DNA of 64,000 nt from a bacterium (GTDB lineage Bacteria; Auribacterota; UBA3054), in the NCBI GenBank assembly GCA_017616555.1, contig JAFZXZ010000022.1, forward strand, positions 64,016 through 128,015. The letters are read 5' to 3'. The notes below the pieces were generated by a model. The model ran no database searches and was not told where the DNA came from. It saw nothing but the letters and a program-made list of their open reading frames with translations. The first letter of the stretch is position 1. The number at the start of each line of letters is the position of its first letter. The translations under genes were made by a program, and so were the position numbers. This document shows positions 33,353 to 43,388 of the stretch, one piece after another.

Positions 33353-34254
33353 AGCGTGCGGAGATATTTTCTGGCGGTAAGAAAAGCCTGCATTCCCGCG
33401 CTGGCGGCAAAAACGATCTGCCTGACGGCGCCTTTTGTTACGTCGCCGGCCGCGAAAAGCCCTGGGATGGCCGTAGAGCCGTCTTTCTCGGTGACAACGG
33501 CTCCTTTGTCGTCCAAGACGGGAAGGCCCGCAAGAGGGGCCGTCTCGGGGTCATGGCCCACGGCGGTGAAGAGCGCGCTGACTGTTAATTCTTCCGTTTC
33601 TTTTGAAGAAAGATTTTCTATGGAGAGCCCTTCCAGTTTCTTCTCGCCTTTCAGGCCTGTAATCTGGGAATTCGCTTTGGGAATGATTTTTTCTATTCCG
33701 TCCAGTTCTTTGGGAAGAGCACTGTCTTTTGTAATGAAATAAACTTTTTCGCAGATGCCGGCAAGGTAAATCGCTTCGGAAGCGGCGGTCCTGTCCCCTG
33801 CCGCCACGGCGACAGGCTTATTCTTGAAGAAGTGTCCGTCGCAGGTGGCGCAGACGGAAACGCCTTTGCCGAAATAACGGGGCTCTTCATTAAGACGGAG
33901 GCGCTTGGCCTGGGCGCCCGCGGCGTAGATGACGGTTTTGGCGGAGTAAGTGTTGATAGCGCCTGTCAAAATGAAAGTGCCGTCCGCTTCTTTTTTGATC
34001 TCGCTTATGGAATCGCTCTCAATATTTGCGCCGAGGTTTTTGGCCTGGTTCTCAAAATTCGCGACGAGCTCGGAACCGGAGACCGCTTCAGGGAAGCCGG
34101 GATAGTTGGCAACGGCGGGAGCGGTCGCGGCCGCGCTGCCGGTGAAGCCGGAAACAACAAGGAAATCTATGCCGGAGTTGGCGGCGTAGATGGCGGCGGT
34201 CAGGCCGGCAGGGCCGGCGCCCACGATTATGAGATCGTAAGTTTTGTCAGTCAT
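33349..34254 (-). CDS. Thioredoxin reductase-like flavoprotein
   Basis: 301 residues. FAD-binding IVGAGPAGLTAAIYAANSG at the N-terminus, redox-active CATC in VSVCATCDGHFF (about 130-137) and the second FAD motif GLFAAGDVTKGAVRQIVFA. The NADPH-binding motif, normally GGGxSA, reads AAGDRTAASEA, which departs from the consensus. Most likely it reduces thioredoxin or a related protein with NADPH or another donor. Last gene of the nusA operon, overlapping nrnA by 8 bases. Confidence 0.87.
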   Translation of the reverse strand: MTDKTYDLIIVGAGPAGLTAAIYAANSGIDFLVVSGFTGSAAATAPAVANYPGFPEAVSGSELVANFENQAKNLGANIESDSISEIKKEADGTFILTGAINTYSAKTVIYAAGAQAKRLRLNEEPRYFGKGVSVCATCDGHFFKNKPVAVAAGDRTAASEAIYLAGICEKVYFITKDSALPKELDGIEKIIPKANSQITGLKGEKKLEGLSIENLSSKETEELTVSALFTAVGHDPETAPLAGLPVLDDKGAVVTEKDGSTAIPGLFAAGDVTKGAVRQIVFAASAGMQAFLTARKYLRTL

Positions 34255-35191
34255 CGAATTTGATATTTTCCAGCAAAAGTTTTTTCGCTTCTTTTAATGT
34301 GCAGTTCATTCTGATGCCGGCGGCGGCCTTGTGTCCCCCGCCGCCAAGTTTTCTTGCGACGGCGGAAACGTCGTAAGCGTTCTTGGCTCTTAGGTTCACC
34401 CTGACGCCTTCTTTGGTTTCCGTCAGCATTACTGCGACTTCGGTATTGATGAGGCTTCTGGCGTAGTTGACGAAAAGCTCGGTGTCGGTGTCGTTCCCAA
34501 CTTTTTGCCATTCGCTCTTCAAAGACATTAATGCGATCCTGTCCTTGTCGTAGAGTTCCAGCGTTGAAAGGGCATATGATAGCGCCGAAATGTCGCCCGG
34601 CGTCAGTGAGCCGTAAACATATTTGGCTATTTCGTCCGGTTTGGCGCCAAGCTCCGTCAATTCTCCCGCCGCCTGGAAAGTGTCGGCATAAGTGTTCTGA
34701 TTGACGAAGGAATTCGTGTCGGTCACGATGCCGGCGTAAAGGGCGCCTGCCATTTTCGGCGTGATCTTTATCTCCGTTTTTTGGAGCAGCTCTTTTATTA
34801 GCATTGCGCAAGCGGACTTTCCGTCGTCCCACATGGCGTAAGCGAATTCAGCGTGCTCGCCGGGATGATGGTCAATGGCGAGGATCGGACTTTTCAGCTG
34901 CGAGGGATCGTCGATATCCAGTCTCTTCAATTGCGGCGTGTCAAGGGCAACGATAAGATCGCATTCAGGAATATCGGTGTTTTCCCCGAGCTCATCGGAA
35001 AGGAAACGGTACTTCAGAGGAAGAGGCTTCCTGAGATATACACTTGCAATTTTGCCTTGCGAAAGGAGGCCTGCTTTCAAGGCGTAAAGCGAACCCAGGC
35101 AGTCGCCGTCGGGATCGGTGTGGCCGATTAGGAGAATTGCATGAGCTGCCTTGATCAGCTCAGCCGCTTTATCCACACCGATTCCAGCCAT
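34247..35191 (-). CDS. nrnA: DHH-family phosphoesterase, NrnA-like
   Basis: 314 residues. DHH motifs: IGHTDPDGDCLGSLYAL, LIVALDTPQ, AIDHHPGE, then the DHHA1 domain with GGGGHKAAAGIRM. It matches bacterial NrnA, which degrades nanoRNA or 3'-phosphoadenosine 5'-phosphate in the cytoplasm. It starts at the last base of rbfA and overlaps the next gene by 8 bases; rbfA-nrnA adjacency is common in bacteria, which supports the call. Confidence 0.92.
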   Translation of the reverse strand: MAGIGVDKAAELIKAAHAILLIGHTDPDGDCLGSLYALKAGLLSQGKIASVYLRKPLPLKYRFLSDELGENTDIPECDLIVALDTPQLKRLDIDDPSQLKSPILAIDHHPGEHAEFAYAMWDDGKSACAMLIKELLQKTEIKITPKMAGALYAGIVTDTNSFVNQNTYADTFQAAGELTELGAKPDEIAKYVYGSLTPGDISALSYALSTLELYDKDRIALMSLKSEWQKVGNDTDTELFVNYARSLINTEVAVMLTETKEGVRVNLRAKNAYDVSAVARKLGGGGHKAAAGIRMNCTLKEAKKLLLENIKFDD

Positions 35192-35556
35192 TACTCTTCT
35201 TCCTCTGGTTCGGGCGCCGGCCGATTCTTCTCAATGAGGGCGTCTATCTTCAGGGCTTCCTTCAGGTCTTCGTCGATGGCGAATTCCAGATTGGGAACGA
35301 TCCTGAGATCTACTTTGTGCCCAAGAAGGAAACGTATCCTGGGCGTGTCCTCTTTCAGTTTGGCGATGGCCGCTTTTTCCGCGGCTTTGTCGCCAAGGAC
35401 CGTAAGGTAGATCTTGCAGAATCTCAAGTCCCTGGAAGTATCGGCGCGCGAAACGGTCATCCAGGGCGCTTTGCGGTCGCGGTAGCGGTCCTGGATGATC
35501 TCGGACATCGCCCTTTTCAGGAGCTCGTTTATTTTCAGCGTTCTTGCGACTGCCAT
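35191..35556 (-). CDS. rbfA: Ribosome-binding factor A
   Basis: 121 residues. KINELLKRAMSEIIQDR at the N-terminus, DLRFCKIYLTVLGD, and PRIRFLLGHKVDLRIVPNLEFAID typical of RbfA, a 30S maturation and cold-shock factor. An acidic tail (PAPEPEEEE) follows. It lies one base from infB in the nusA-infB-rbfA order found widely. Confidence 0.93.
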   Translation of the reverse strand: MAVARTLKINELLKRAMSEIIQDRYRDRKAPWMTVSRADTSRDLRFCKIYLTVLGDKAAEKAAIAKLKEDTPRIRFLLGHKVDLRIVPNLEFAIDEDLKEALKIDALIEKNRPAPEPEEEE

Positions 35557-35557
35557 A

Positions 35558-38500
35558 CTATTCCGTCAGGCCGTCCTGGACCATCTTGTAAGCGTGAAGC
35601 TTGTCGCCTTCGGCAAACTCGTTAAAGCCGTTGAGAACAATGCCGCAGTCATAGCCGGAGCGAACTTCCTTGACGTCGTCCTTGAGGTGGCGGAGCGTCT
35701 GGATGTCACCGTCGAAGACGACTTCCTTGCCGCGCATCACCCTAACTTTGTCAGTGCGGTGGATCTCGCCACTGACGACGTGCGAACCTGCGACTACGCC
35801 GCTAGGCAGCTTGAAGAGCATCCTGACTTCGGCAATGCCGGTCTCTTCCTCGTGGAAGGTGGGCTCCAGAAGACCCATAAGGGCTTTCTGGATCTGCTCC
35901 GTAGCATGGTAGATGACGTCGTACTGCCTGATCTCGACACCTTTGGATTTCGCCACAGCGCGGGATGATTCCGGAACGGAAGTCTTGAAGGCGATGATGA
36001 CGCCGTTGCTGGCGGAGGCGAGCATGACGTCGTTTTCGGTGACGTCGCCGACGCCGCTGTGCAAAACCGTGACTTTCGCTTCGTCAGTCGTAAGTTTTTC
36101 AAGCGCGGAGCGCACGGCTTCCGTCGTGCCTCTGGTGTCGCCCTTGACGATAAGCGCGAGCTCCTTGGCGGAGTCGCTGTTCTTCATGTTCTGGTAGAAG
36201 GATTCCAGCGTCGCCCTGGCCGCGTCGGCATGGCGTTTGAGGCGTTCTTCCTCGGCGCGTTTTTCCGTCAATTCTTTGGCGAGTTTCTCGCTGGCGGCCA
36301 CTCTGAATTTGGCGCCGGGCTGGGGAACTTCCGTGAAGCCCAAGATCTGGACGGGCTGGCTCGGGCCGGCTTCTTTCAAGTCTTCGCCCTTGTAGTTCGT
36401 CATGGCTCTGGCCTTGGCGTAGCAGGTTCCGCAGACGATAGGATCGCCGACTTTCAGTTTGCCTTTCTGAACGAGCAGAGTGACGCTCGTGCCGCGGCCG
36501 GGGTTCAGTTCCGCTTCAAGGACGACGCCTTCCGCGGGACCTTCGGCTCTGGCTTTCAGCTGCATGACTTCAGCCTGCAGGGCGATGGCTTCTAATAGCT
36601 GATCCAAGCCCTGCTTGGTATGCGCGGAAACTCTCACGCACTGCGTCTGTCCGCCCCATTCCTCAACGAGGATGTTGTTTTCGGAAAGCTGCCTGATGAC
36701 GCGTTCGGGGTCGGCGCCGGGCAGATCCATTTTGTTTATTGCAACGATGATCTCGACCTTGGCTGCGCGGGCGTGGTTGATGGCTTCCAGAGTCTGCGGC
36801 ATAATGCCGTCGTCAGCCGCCACCACGAGGATCGCGATGTCGGTCGCGTTGGCGCCGCGGGCGCGCATGGTCGTGAAGGCTTCGTGCCCCGGAGTGTCGA
36901 TAATGGTGATGTGGCCCTGACTTGTGTCGACTTCGTAGGCGCCGATGTGCTGAGTGATGCCGCCGGATTCGCCCTGGGCGACTTTGCTCTGACGGATGGC
37001 GTCGATAAGCGAAGTTTTGCCGTGGTCAACGTGGCCCATGAAGACGACGACGGGAGCCCTGGGAGCCTCTTCCGCGGTGAATTCTTCCTCATGGCCTTCT
37101 TCACTGAAGGTCTCTTCCTCAAGATTCTCTTCCTTGCTCTTGACCTGAACGTTGACGTTGAGTTCGGCGGCGGCTAAAACGACATGATCCTCGTCGAGGG
37201 CGCTGTTGATGTTCAGCATCTCGCCCATCTTGAAGAAGACTTTGATGATGTCGCCGACTTTGACGCCGATCTCCTGGGAGAAGTCCCTGACGCTGATTGG
37301 CACGGAAACTTTGATGTCGCCTTTAACGATGTCGGCCTTGGTCGGCTGAGCCTGGACCTGCGGCTTCTTGGCTTTGCGGCGTATCCTGTATTCGCCTTCT
37401 TCTCCGGCTCTCTCGTCAGCGTTTCTCTGACGCAGGGAAGCCTGGGAGGAGATGCGGGGTCTGTTCATCATCTCTTCCCTGGAGGCGGAAGACTTGTAAT
37501 CTTTCTCTTTATCCTTGTCCTTCTTGCCGCGGCGATTGTCGCCTTTACGGTTGGCGTCCGGCATAGGCCCGGCAGGCTGGGCGGGAGCGCCGGATTTTCC
37601 GCCGGCAGCAGGGCGCTGGCCCTTGTCGGAGCTCTCGCTCTTCTTGGCGTTTTTCTTCTTGCCAATTTCGGGCGGGCGCCAGCCTTTCAGGCGGTCAAGC
37701 GGAACAGTCTCGGTGACGCGGGGAAGATCCTCTTTCTGCTGGGCCACGAAAGATTCCACGGAAACGGTGGAGACCGGCTTCACAGCGTCTCTCACAAGAC
37801 GGGCCGTTTCTTCTTCCTTGGACTTCTTAACAGCTTTGGGAGCTTCTTCCTTAGGCTCAACGGGAGCTTTCTTCTCTTCAGCTTTCGTTTCCTCGGGCTT
37901 GGGAGCTTCTTCTTCCTTTGCCTCAGGCTTGGCTTCAACAGGAGTCTCTTCCTTTTCCGGCGCTTTTTCGGGCTCGGCGATCTGCTCTTGAACAGCCGGC
38001 TTTTCTTCGGCTGCAGGCTCGGCGGCAACGGTCAAAGGCTCGCTAGGCTCTTCCGGTTTCTCGGGCTCTTCCTGAGTTTCGGCTGCAGCGGAGGGCTTCT
38101 TGAAGCTGAACTTCTTGATTACGATCTTAACTTTCTTGACGCGCGGATCGGCGGAAGTTTCGGCGTTGATGACGGAGGAGGCATCGGAATCTTCGGAGTT
38201 CTTGGCCTCGAGCCTTGCTTTTTCCTCTTCCTCCTTTCTGCGCGCTTCCTCTTTCTCTTTCTCTTGCTCCTGCTGCTTTTTCAGTTTGGCAGTGATCGTG
38301 ACAGGCGCTTTCTTAGGAGCCGGAGCTTCCTTCGGTTCCTCCGCCTTTTTGGCAGCGGCAGTCTTGGAGGCTGGTTTTTTAGCAGCCGGCTTTTCCGCTT
38401 TCTTCGGTTCGGCTTCTTCCGCTTTCTTGGCCGCTGCTTTTTTTACCGGAGCTTTCTTGGCAGGAGTTTTCTCTTCAGCCTTTGGCTCTTCTTTCTTCTT

Positions 38501-38788
38501 GGGAGCGGCTTTCGGTTTAGGAGCTTCCTCCTTCGCCTGCTCTTCCTTTTCGGCGGTCTTGTTCACCGCCATGGCAGCTCTGTTTTTCTCACGGTTTTCA
38601 AAAGCTTCCTGGATGGCGGCGAAAAGCGGCCGGTACAGTTTGTCCGGAAAGACATCGGCCGGCTTGAAGGTACCCAAGCCGTTCTTCTTGAGATAATCTC
38701 TTATTTTTTCAGAAAGGTATCGGCGGTCGGTCTCCGTTTTACAGCGGAATTCCTCCCTCATACCCTTTATCATTTCATCATAATTCAT
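35558..38788 (-). CDS. infB: Translation initiation factor IF-2
   Basis: 1076 residues. N-terminal helical module (about 1-70), then a very long Lys/Glu/Ala/Pro-rich low-complexity stretch (about 75-440), an IF2_N domain (about 480-550), the GTPase domain beginning [19 protein letters not shown] (about 575) with DTPGHEAF and NKMD, and the C-terminal domains that bind fMet-tRNA. It delivers initiator tRNA to the ribosome. The acidic/basic linker is long compared with many IF-2 proteins. It lies 3 bases after nusA. Confidence 0.97.
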   Translation of the reverse strand: MNYDEMIKGMREEFRCKTETDRRYLSEKIRDYLKKNGLGTFKPADVFPDKLYRPLFAAIQEAFENREKNRAAMAVNKTAEKEEQAKEEAPKPKAAPKKKEEPKAEEKTPAKKAPVKKAAAKKAEEAEPKKAEKPAAKKPASKTAAAKKAEEPKEAPAPKKAPVTITAKLKKQQEQEKEKEEARRKEEEEKARLEAKNSEDSDASSVINAETSADPRVKKVKIVIKKFSFKKPSAAAETQEEPEKPEEPSEPLTVAAEPAAEEKPAVQEQIAEPEKAPEKEETPVEAKPEAKEEEAPKPEETKAEEKKAPVEPKEEAPKAVKKSKEEETARLVRDAVKPVSTVSVESFVAQQKEDLPRVTETVPLDRLKGWRPPEIGKKKNAKKSESSDKGQRPAAGGKSGAPAQPAGPMPDANRKGDNRRGKKDKDKEKDYKSSASREEMMNRPRISSQASLRQRNADERAGEEGEYRIRRKAKKPQVQAQPTKADIVKGDIKVSVPISVRDFSQEIGVKVGDIIKVFFKMGEMLNINSALDEDHVVLAAAELNVNVQVKSKEENLEEETFSEEGHEEEFTAEEAPRAPVVVFMGHVDHGKTSLIDAIRQSKVAQGESGGITQHIGAYEVDTSQGHITIIDTPGHEAFTTMRARGANATDIAILVVAADDGIMPQTLEAINHARAAKVEIIVAINKMDLPGADPERVIRQLSENNILVEEWGGQTQCVRVSAHTKQGLDQLLEAIALQAEVMQLKARAEGPAEGVVLEAELNPGRGTSVTLLVQKGKLKVGDPIVCGTCYAKARAMTNYKGEDLKEAGPSQPVQILGFTEVPQPGAKFRVAASEKLAKELTEKRAEEERLKRHADAARATLESFYQNMKNSDSAKELALIVKGDTRGTTEAVRSALEKLTTDEAKVTVLHSGVGDVTENDVMLASASNGVIIAFKTSVPESSRAVAKSKGVEIRQYDVIYHATEQIQKALMGLLEPTFHEEETGIAEVRMLFKLPSGVVAGSHVVSGEIHRTDKVRVMRGKEVVFDGDIQTLRHLKDDVKEVRSGYDCGIVLNGFNEFAEGDKLHAYKMVQDGLTE

Positions 38789-38791
38789 ATA

Positions 38792-39937
38792 TTATTCTTC
38801 TTCCTCTCCATCCTCATCCGCGGCCTGAAGCTCAGCCGCTTTGGTCTGGCTGATGACGTTAAAGGGGTGTCCAATAAGTTTGGAGATCATGCGGACGTTC
38901 TGCCCGGAGCGGCCGATCGTCGCTTCAAGCTGATCGTCGGGAACGACCGCGACTACCATCGCGTCGTCGCCTTCGCCGCAGTAGTATTCCAGGATCTCGG
39001 TGGGCTCGACGGCGTTCTTCAGAAGCGTCTCAAGGTCGTCGCTCCATCTGACGATGTCAACTTTCTCGCCGTTTATTTCCTGAACGATGGATTTGACTCT
39101 CGCTCCGCGGACGCCGACGCAGGCGCCGACGCAGTCAACTTTCGGGTCATGGGAGAGGACGGCGATCTTGCTTCTAAGCCCGGCGATCCTGGCCACCGCC
39201 TTGATCTCGACGATGCCGTCGTAGATCTCTGGGACTTCTATTTCAAAAAGGCGGCGGACCAAGGCCGGGACCGCGCGGGAAAGAACGACTCTCGGGCTTC
39301 TGCTTTCCTCGGAATCCTTGACGTCGGAGACTACCGCGCGGATCCTGTCGCCCACTTTGTAGTGTTCCCTGCTGACCTGCTCGCGGCGCGGAAGTATCGC
39401 TTCCGTGCGATCCAATTCGACGATATAGGAGCCGCGCTCCATCCTGGAAACGGTGCCGGAGACGAGGTCGCCGATCTTGTCGCTGTATTCTTTCAGGATC
39501 ATGTCACGCTTGGCTTCCCTGATCCTCTGGAAGGTTATCTGCTTGATGGTCTGGACGTCGATGCGGCCGAAGACCTGCTCGTATTCGTATTCGATGGGGC
39601 CCACTTCCATTCCGGGCTCAAGGTCAACGTCCTTGAGATCCGGGCAGCGTTTCTTTGCCTCGTCAACCGTAAGATGATGGCCGATCTCTGGATCCTCGAC
39701 AATGTCGCCGTCCTCATTGCGCAAACTTTCCTCATAGTCATCGGGAACGATGACAAACGTGCTCGACATGTTGATCGAGCCGTCCTCGGCGTCGATGGAA
39801 ACGGTTATGGGAGGAAGATCGTCCTTCTTCTTAGCCACCGCCTCGATGCTCTTTTCCAGAATCGTTGCGATCGTGCCTTTGTCCAGGCCGTGTTCTTTTT
39901 CAAGGTAGTCGATTAAGGTCGTGATCTCGCTTTTCAT
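38792..39937 (-). CDS. nusA: Transcription termination/antitermination factor NusA
   Basis: 381 residues: NusA N-terminal RNA polymerase-binding domain (about 1-135), S1 domain (about 140-205), two KH domains (about 210-360, with VGACVGVRGARVKSIVQEI and ATIGRSGQNVRMISKLIG). The C-terminal acidic repeats of E. coli NusA are absent; the protein ends in a short acidic tail. First gene of nusA-infB-rbfA-nrnA. rimP, often upstream, is not there. Confidence 0.96.
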   Translation of the reverse strand: MKSEITTLIDYLEKEHGLDKGTIATILEKSIEAVAKKKDDLPPITVSIDAEDGSINMSSTFVIVPDDYEESLRNEDGDIVEDPEIGHHLTVDEAKKRCPDLKDVDLEPGMEVGPIEYEYEQVFGRIDVQTIKQITFQRIREAKRDMILKEYSDKIGDLVSGTVSRMERGSYIVELDRTEAILPRREQVSREHYKVGDRIRAVVSDVKDSEESRSPRVVLSRAVPALVRRLFEIEVPEIYDGIVEIKAVARIAGLRSKIAVLSHDPKVDCVGACVGVRGARVKSIVQEINGEKVDIVRWSDDLETLLKNAVEPTEILEYYCGEGDDAMVVAVVPDDQLEATIGRSGQNVRMISKLIGHPFNVISQTKAAELQAADEDGEEEE

Positions 39938-39978
39938 TTTTAGGTCCTCGCTTATAAGTTTCTATTTCCTTAAAGAAA

Positions 39979-40013
39979 CAAAAAAAGCGGATGACACCAC
40001 CCGCTTCTTTATC
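39979..40013 (-). terminator. Intrinsic terminator after nupC
   Basis: Stem AAGCGG / CCGCTT with a 10-base loop, followed on the minus strand by a seven-T run. It separates the exbBD-nupC operon from nusA. Confidence 0.8.
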
Positions 40014-40077
40014 CTTAAAGAAGTTTCAATTCTCAGATATGCTACCAAAAAGGCCTTTTAAAGTCAATGAGAAGCGT

Positions 40078-41268
40078 TCAAACGGTCAAAACAAGCAGCG
40101 CGGCGGTCGTAAAAGAAGCGAGGACCGCGGCCAGAAGAGCCCTCAAAAGCAGCTTGGAAAAAGCGGCCGATCTTTCGTCATCAAGCAGAGGGGATATAAG
40201 GCCGAAAAGGATGGAAAGCGTTCCGAAATTCGCAAAGCCGCAGCAGGCGAAAGTCGCGATCCTTATAGTTTTCGGAGAAAGCAAACCCGCGATCTTAAGA
40301 AGTTCCTGATAAGCGACGATCTCGTTTAAAACAACTTTGCAGCCCAGGACGTAGCCGACATTAGAGCACTCTGCAGCAGGAACGCCCATAAGGAAAGCGA
40401 AAGGCCAGCCGATGTAGCCGAAGATTCCCTGAAGAGAAAGATTGGGAAACTTTGGCAAGAAGATCCTGGGAGCGCCCAGAAGCTTGTTTATGAAATAAAT
40501 GGCTGCGGAGATCGCGATAAGCATAGCGATGACCCTCACGGCCAATTTGAGGCCCATCAAGGCCCCTTTCGCAAAAGAGTCGGCAATTCCCCTGCCGGCC
40601 AAGAGATCGGCCTTGATTTCGCCTTCCTCGCGGTTTTCCTCCTCGTCCGGGCAGAGCAATGCGGCATAGATCACTGCGGAAGGCGCCGACATGAAACTGG
40701 CGAGAACAAGGTCACCCGAGGAAATGCCCATGCTTGAAAGCAGAGGCATCAGGGCGAAAGAGATGGTGGCAAGCGAAGAGACCAAAAGGATCATGAGCGT
40801 TCGCCTGCTCATTTTTGGGATGTAAGGAGTCAGGATGCTTACTGTGACACCGACGCCGAAAAAGATGGAGCAGGCTGAAGCGAAAGCCGCCGCGCCCTCG
40901 ATCCCGAAGAGTTTTTTGAAGAGTTTGGCGATCCAGGATATGACTTTCTGCGGTATTCCGAGATAATACAGAACGCCCATGAAAGCCGAGATCATTATGA
41001 TCGTGCAAAGGCAGTTCAGGGCAAAGTACATCCTGATGTCAACGCTGCCGAAAACGCTCCGACCGCCGGCCGCCGCGGATTCCCCAAGAAGCTTGAAGAA
41101 CTTGCTCAGAAAGGAATAGGCCGCGCTGTCAGGCCTTAAGAGAAAAAGGAAGGCGGCCTGTAGAAGCAGACCGCCCGCCACTATTCTCCACGGCCACTTT
41201 TTGAAAGCGCATTTGCCTCTCAACAGAGTGGCCAGGAGAATAAAGCATGTAACGCCTAAAAAGCCCAT
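40078..41268 (-). CDS. nupC: Concentrative nucleoside transporter (CNT family, NupC-like)
   Basis: 396 residues with about ten membrane segments. Motifs of the CNT core: SIFFGVGVTVSILTPYIPKM, SLATISFALMPLL, and the C-terminal AAECSNVGYVLGCKVVLNE(I)VAY, close to the G-x-K-x-x-x-NEFVAY signature of this family. It imports nucleosides with a cation. An N-terminal Arg/Lys-rich half precedes the two gates. It lies 1 base after the DUF4159 gene in the exbBD operon, which may mean shared regulation rather than shared function. Confidence 0.9.
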   Translation of the reverse strand: MGFLGVTCFILLATLLRGKCAFKKWPWRIVAGGLLLQAAFLFLLRPDSAAYSFLSKFFKLLGESAAAGGRSVFGSVDIRMYFALNCLCTIIMISAFMGVLYYLGIPQKVISWIAKLFKKLFGIEGAAAFASACSIFFGVGVTVSILTPYIPKMSRRTLMILLVSSLATISFALMPLLSSMGISSGDLVLASFMSAPSAVIYAALLCPDEEENREEGEIKADLLAGRGIADSFAKGALMGLKLAVRVIAMLIAISAAIYFINKLLGAPRIFLPKFPNLSLQGIFGYIGWPFAFLMGVPAAECSNVGYVLGCKVVLNEIVAYQELLKIAGLLSPKTIRIATFACCGFANFGTLSILFGLISPLLDDERSAAFSKLLLRALLAAVLASFTTAALLVLTV

Positions 41269-41269
41269 G

Positions 41270-42457
41270 TCATCTGGTCAAAAGATAGGCCAGCATGTTG
41301 ATGAACATCTTGTGGGCGTTGTCGATGTGCGGAAGGCTGTCGGCGTTGACGCAGACGTTCTTGTTCCAACGGGCAAGGTGACCTTCATAGCACCAGCCCT
41401 TGAACTCGGAGGAGTATCCCCTCTTCACTTTTGTCCAGTTGTCAATGACCACAGGCCACATTAGTTCGCCGTAGTCGTTAAGGTTGTAGATGACCGCGAT
41501 ACGGTCGTCAACCTCGACCACTTCCAAAGGCTCCTTCCAATAGTTCATGCCTTCCGGCACTTCCTTGAAGATCGTGAAAGCCTCGTAAATTGGGTGTTTC
41601 ATATCGATCTGGTGCAGCGGGAAATTGGGCATGACACGGTTCATTTCCCTGCGGAAAGCCATGTCGAAACGGGACCTTCTGCCGGGCAGGGCGCTGTTGG
41701 CGATGATGGCGCCGCCCTGCATGATGTAGGCTCTCAGGTTCTCGACTTCCGCCTCCGTCAGGATGAAATCGTCGTGGCCGGTGAAGTAAACGAAGGGGCT
41801 CTCGTGGATCTCCTTGGAGTCTGCTCTCACGACCGTGACGGTATCCTGGTTCACGCGGATGTTGGTCCTTTTCCTAATTTCGCCTATGAGGTTCGGGATC
41901 GTGCCGTGCGCCGGGTCGATCTTCTTGTCGTTCTTGACGAGCTCGCAATACCAGTCGCCGCCCTCGTACTCCACCACGACGAATTTTTCAATGACCGCCT
42001 CGACTGTGCTGCCATGTCCGGCCACGCCGTATTTCTTGCGGTAGTCGGAATTCATTTTCTGCCTGACGCCGCGTCCGACTTCCTTGGCCGTGTCGAACTC
42101 GATCTTGGTCTTCTTCATGATGACCTGGGTCTTCGGCAGAAGCTTGGAAGTGATGTCTTTTTTCACCATCATGCGGTCGTTGATGTCCGGCATGTTTTCC
42201 GTCCTGGGGGGCGGAGGCGCCATAGTCACCGGGATGTCCTTGGGCTGGACGACCGGCTTCGGCGGTTCTATCTGGCGTTCTTCCTGTTTCTTGAAGAAGG
42301 TCTTGATCGTCTCTTTCGCCGTGTCGGACTGCGAGACGATGATGAAGGCGAAAGCTACGAACATGATCGCGTGCAATACGATCGTGATCGTGGCTGATTC
42401 CGCATGCTGCAGCGCCAGATAGTTCTTCTTCAGAAACTCTTTAAAGCTAAATTTCAT
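41270..42457 (-). CDS. TonB-like N-terminus fused to a DUF4159 domain
   Basis: 395 residues. One N-terminal membrane helix (about 20-42), then a Pro/Lys-rich stretch (IEPPKPVVQPKDIPVTMAPP) like TonB/TolA periplasmic linkers, then from about 150 a DUF4159 domain (VVVEYEGGDWYC, FVYFTGHDDFILTEAE, LRAYIMQGGAIIANSAL, HPIYEAF). DUF4159 resembles a glutamine-amidotransferase/flavodoxin-like fold; its role is unknown. Preceded by two exbD and an exbB gene, it is likely the energised partner of the ExbBD motor. Confidence 0.83.
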   Translation of the reverse strand: MKFSFKEFLKKNYLALQHAESATITIVLHAIMFVAFAFIIVSQSDTAKETIKTFFKKQEERQIEPPKPVVQPKDIPVTMAPPPPRTENMPDINDRMMVKKDITSKLLPKTQVIMKKTKIEFDTAKEVGRGVRQKMNSDYRKKYGVAGHGSTVEAVIEKFVVVEYEGGDWYCELVKNDKKIDPAHGTIPNLIGEIRKRTNIRVNQDTVTVVRADSKEIHESPFVYFTGHDDFILTEAEVENLRAYIMQGGAIIANSALPGRRSRFDMAFRREMNRVMPNFPLHQIDMKHPIYEAFTIFKEVPEGMNYWKEPLEVVEVDDRIAVIYNLNDYGELMWPVVIDNWTKVKRGYSSEFKGWCYEGHLARWNKNVCVNADSLPHIDNAHKMFINMLAYLLTR

Positions 42458-42459
42458 AA

Positions 42460-42906
42460 TCAGTCAATATAGATGCTGGGATCCGAAGGGAAGGTTATCT
42501 GATCGATACCCGCGTAGGCGCAGGCGTTCAAAACCGCCACGATCCTCTGGTGCTGGGTATCTCTCTGACCGCGTATGACCACCGACTGATTCGGGTAAGC
42601 CTGCTTCAATTCGTAGAGAATATTTTTGAGTTCAGGCATGTCAACGCTGTCCGGGCTGTCTACGTATTGGCCGTTCCAATACACTTCTCCGTTGTCGTAG
42701 ATGTCTATGACGACTTCCTCGGCGAGATCCACAGCCTGGGCCTCCGTCGCCTGCTGGTCGACGGGAATGGCGACTTTGAGCTGGGATTCCTCCTGCTGGA
42801 TGTTGGTAGCCACCAAAAAGAAGATGAGAAGCTGGAAGACCACGTCGGACATGGAGGAAATATCCATGTCGCGGACGTCATTGTCTGGTTCGCTCTTGAA
42901 TTTCAT
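42460..42906 (-). CDS. ExbD/TolR-family proton channel subunit (second copy)
   Basis: 148 residues. One N-terminal transmembrane helix with the conserved proton-relaying Asp in SMSDVVFQLLIFFLVATN, and a periplasmic domain with YNGQYVDSP-like WNGQYVD and VVIRGQRDTQHQRIVAVLNAC. It is 9 bases from the first exbD and 2 bases from the DUF4159 gene. Confidence 0.92.
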   Translation of the reverse strand: MKFKSEPDNDVRDMDISSMSDVVFQLLIFFLVATNIQQEESQLKVAIPVDQQATEAQAVDLAEEVVIDIYDNGEVYWNGQYVDSPDSVDMPELKNILYELKQAYPNQSVVIRGQRDTQHQRIVAVLNACAYAGIDQITFPSDPSIYID

Positions 42907-42915
42907 ATTTCCTCT

Positions 42916-43350
42916 TTAGTTGTTGTCACCTGGATCTTCTTGATAGACTGCAAACGAGACGTTCCAGAGCCCCGCCTCCGCGCAGGCCGCCATCAGGCGC
43001 ATGGTGCGCCCGAAAAGCGACTTCTTGTCGCCTCTTATGATAACGCGGCGTTCGCGGGAGGGATCGGCGTCGATCTCGTTTTGCAGCGCCTTGGTCAGCT
43101 GCTCCATCGAAAAGACTTCGCCGCCGACCTTGATGTTGCCTTTGCCCGTCACGTTGAGCGTGATCTCATCGACGCCCTCCGTCTGGACGACGCTCGCGGA
43201 GTCGGCTATCGGCAGCGTCACTTCCGTTTCGACTTCCATGTTCTTGTACTGCGAAGAAACGATGAAGAAGATCAAAAGCAGAAAGACGATGTCGATAAGA
43301 CTCGTGGTCTGCATCGGCACATCTTCTATGTTGAATTTTCTAAATTTCAT
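42916..43350 (-). CDS. ExbD/TolR-family proton channel subunit (first copy)
   Basis: 144 residues, transmembrane helix with Asp in TTSLIDIVFLLLIFFIVSS, periplasmic domain with VIIRGDKKSLFGRTMRLMAAC. Two different ExbD paralogues in a row follow one exbB, a pattern found in planctomycete/verrucomicrobial motor operons. Confidence 0.92.
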   Translation of the reverse strand: MKFRKFNIEDVPMQTTSLIDIVFLLLIFFIVSSQYKNMEVETEVTLPIADSASVVQTEGVDEITLNVTGKGNIKVGGEVFSMEQLTKALQNEIDADPSRERRVIIRGDKKSLFGRTMRLMAACAEAGLWNVSFAVYQEDPGDNN

Positions 43351-43388
43351 AAGAACCGTTCTTTCCCGGTTTAAAATTCAAAAAAAGT

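Noticed and set aside
37184-39916. Plus-strand open frame of 910 codons over infB and nusA
   Set aside because: Antisense shadow; the Phe/Leu/Ser-rich part is the complement of the Lys/Glu/Ala linker of IF-2.
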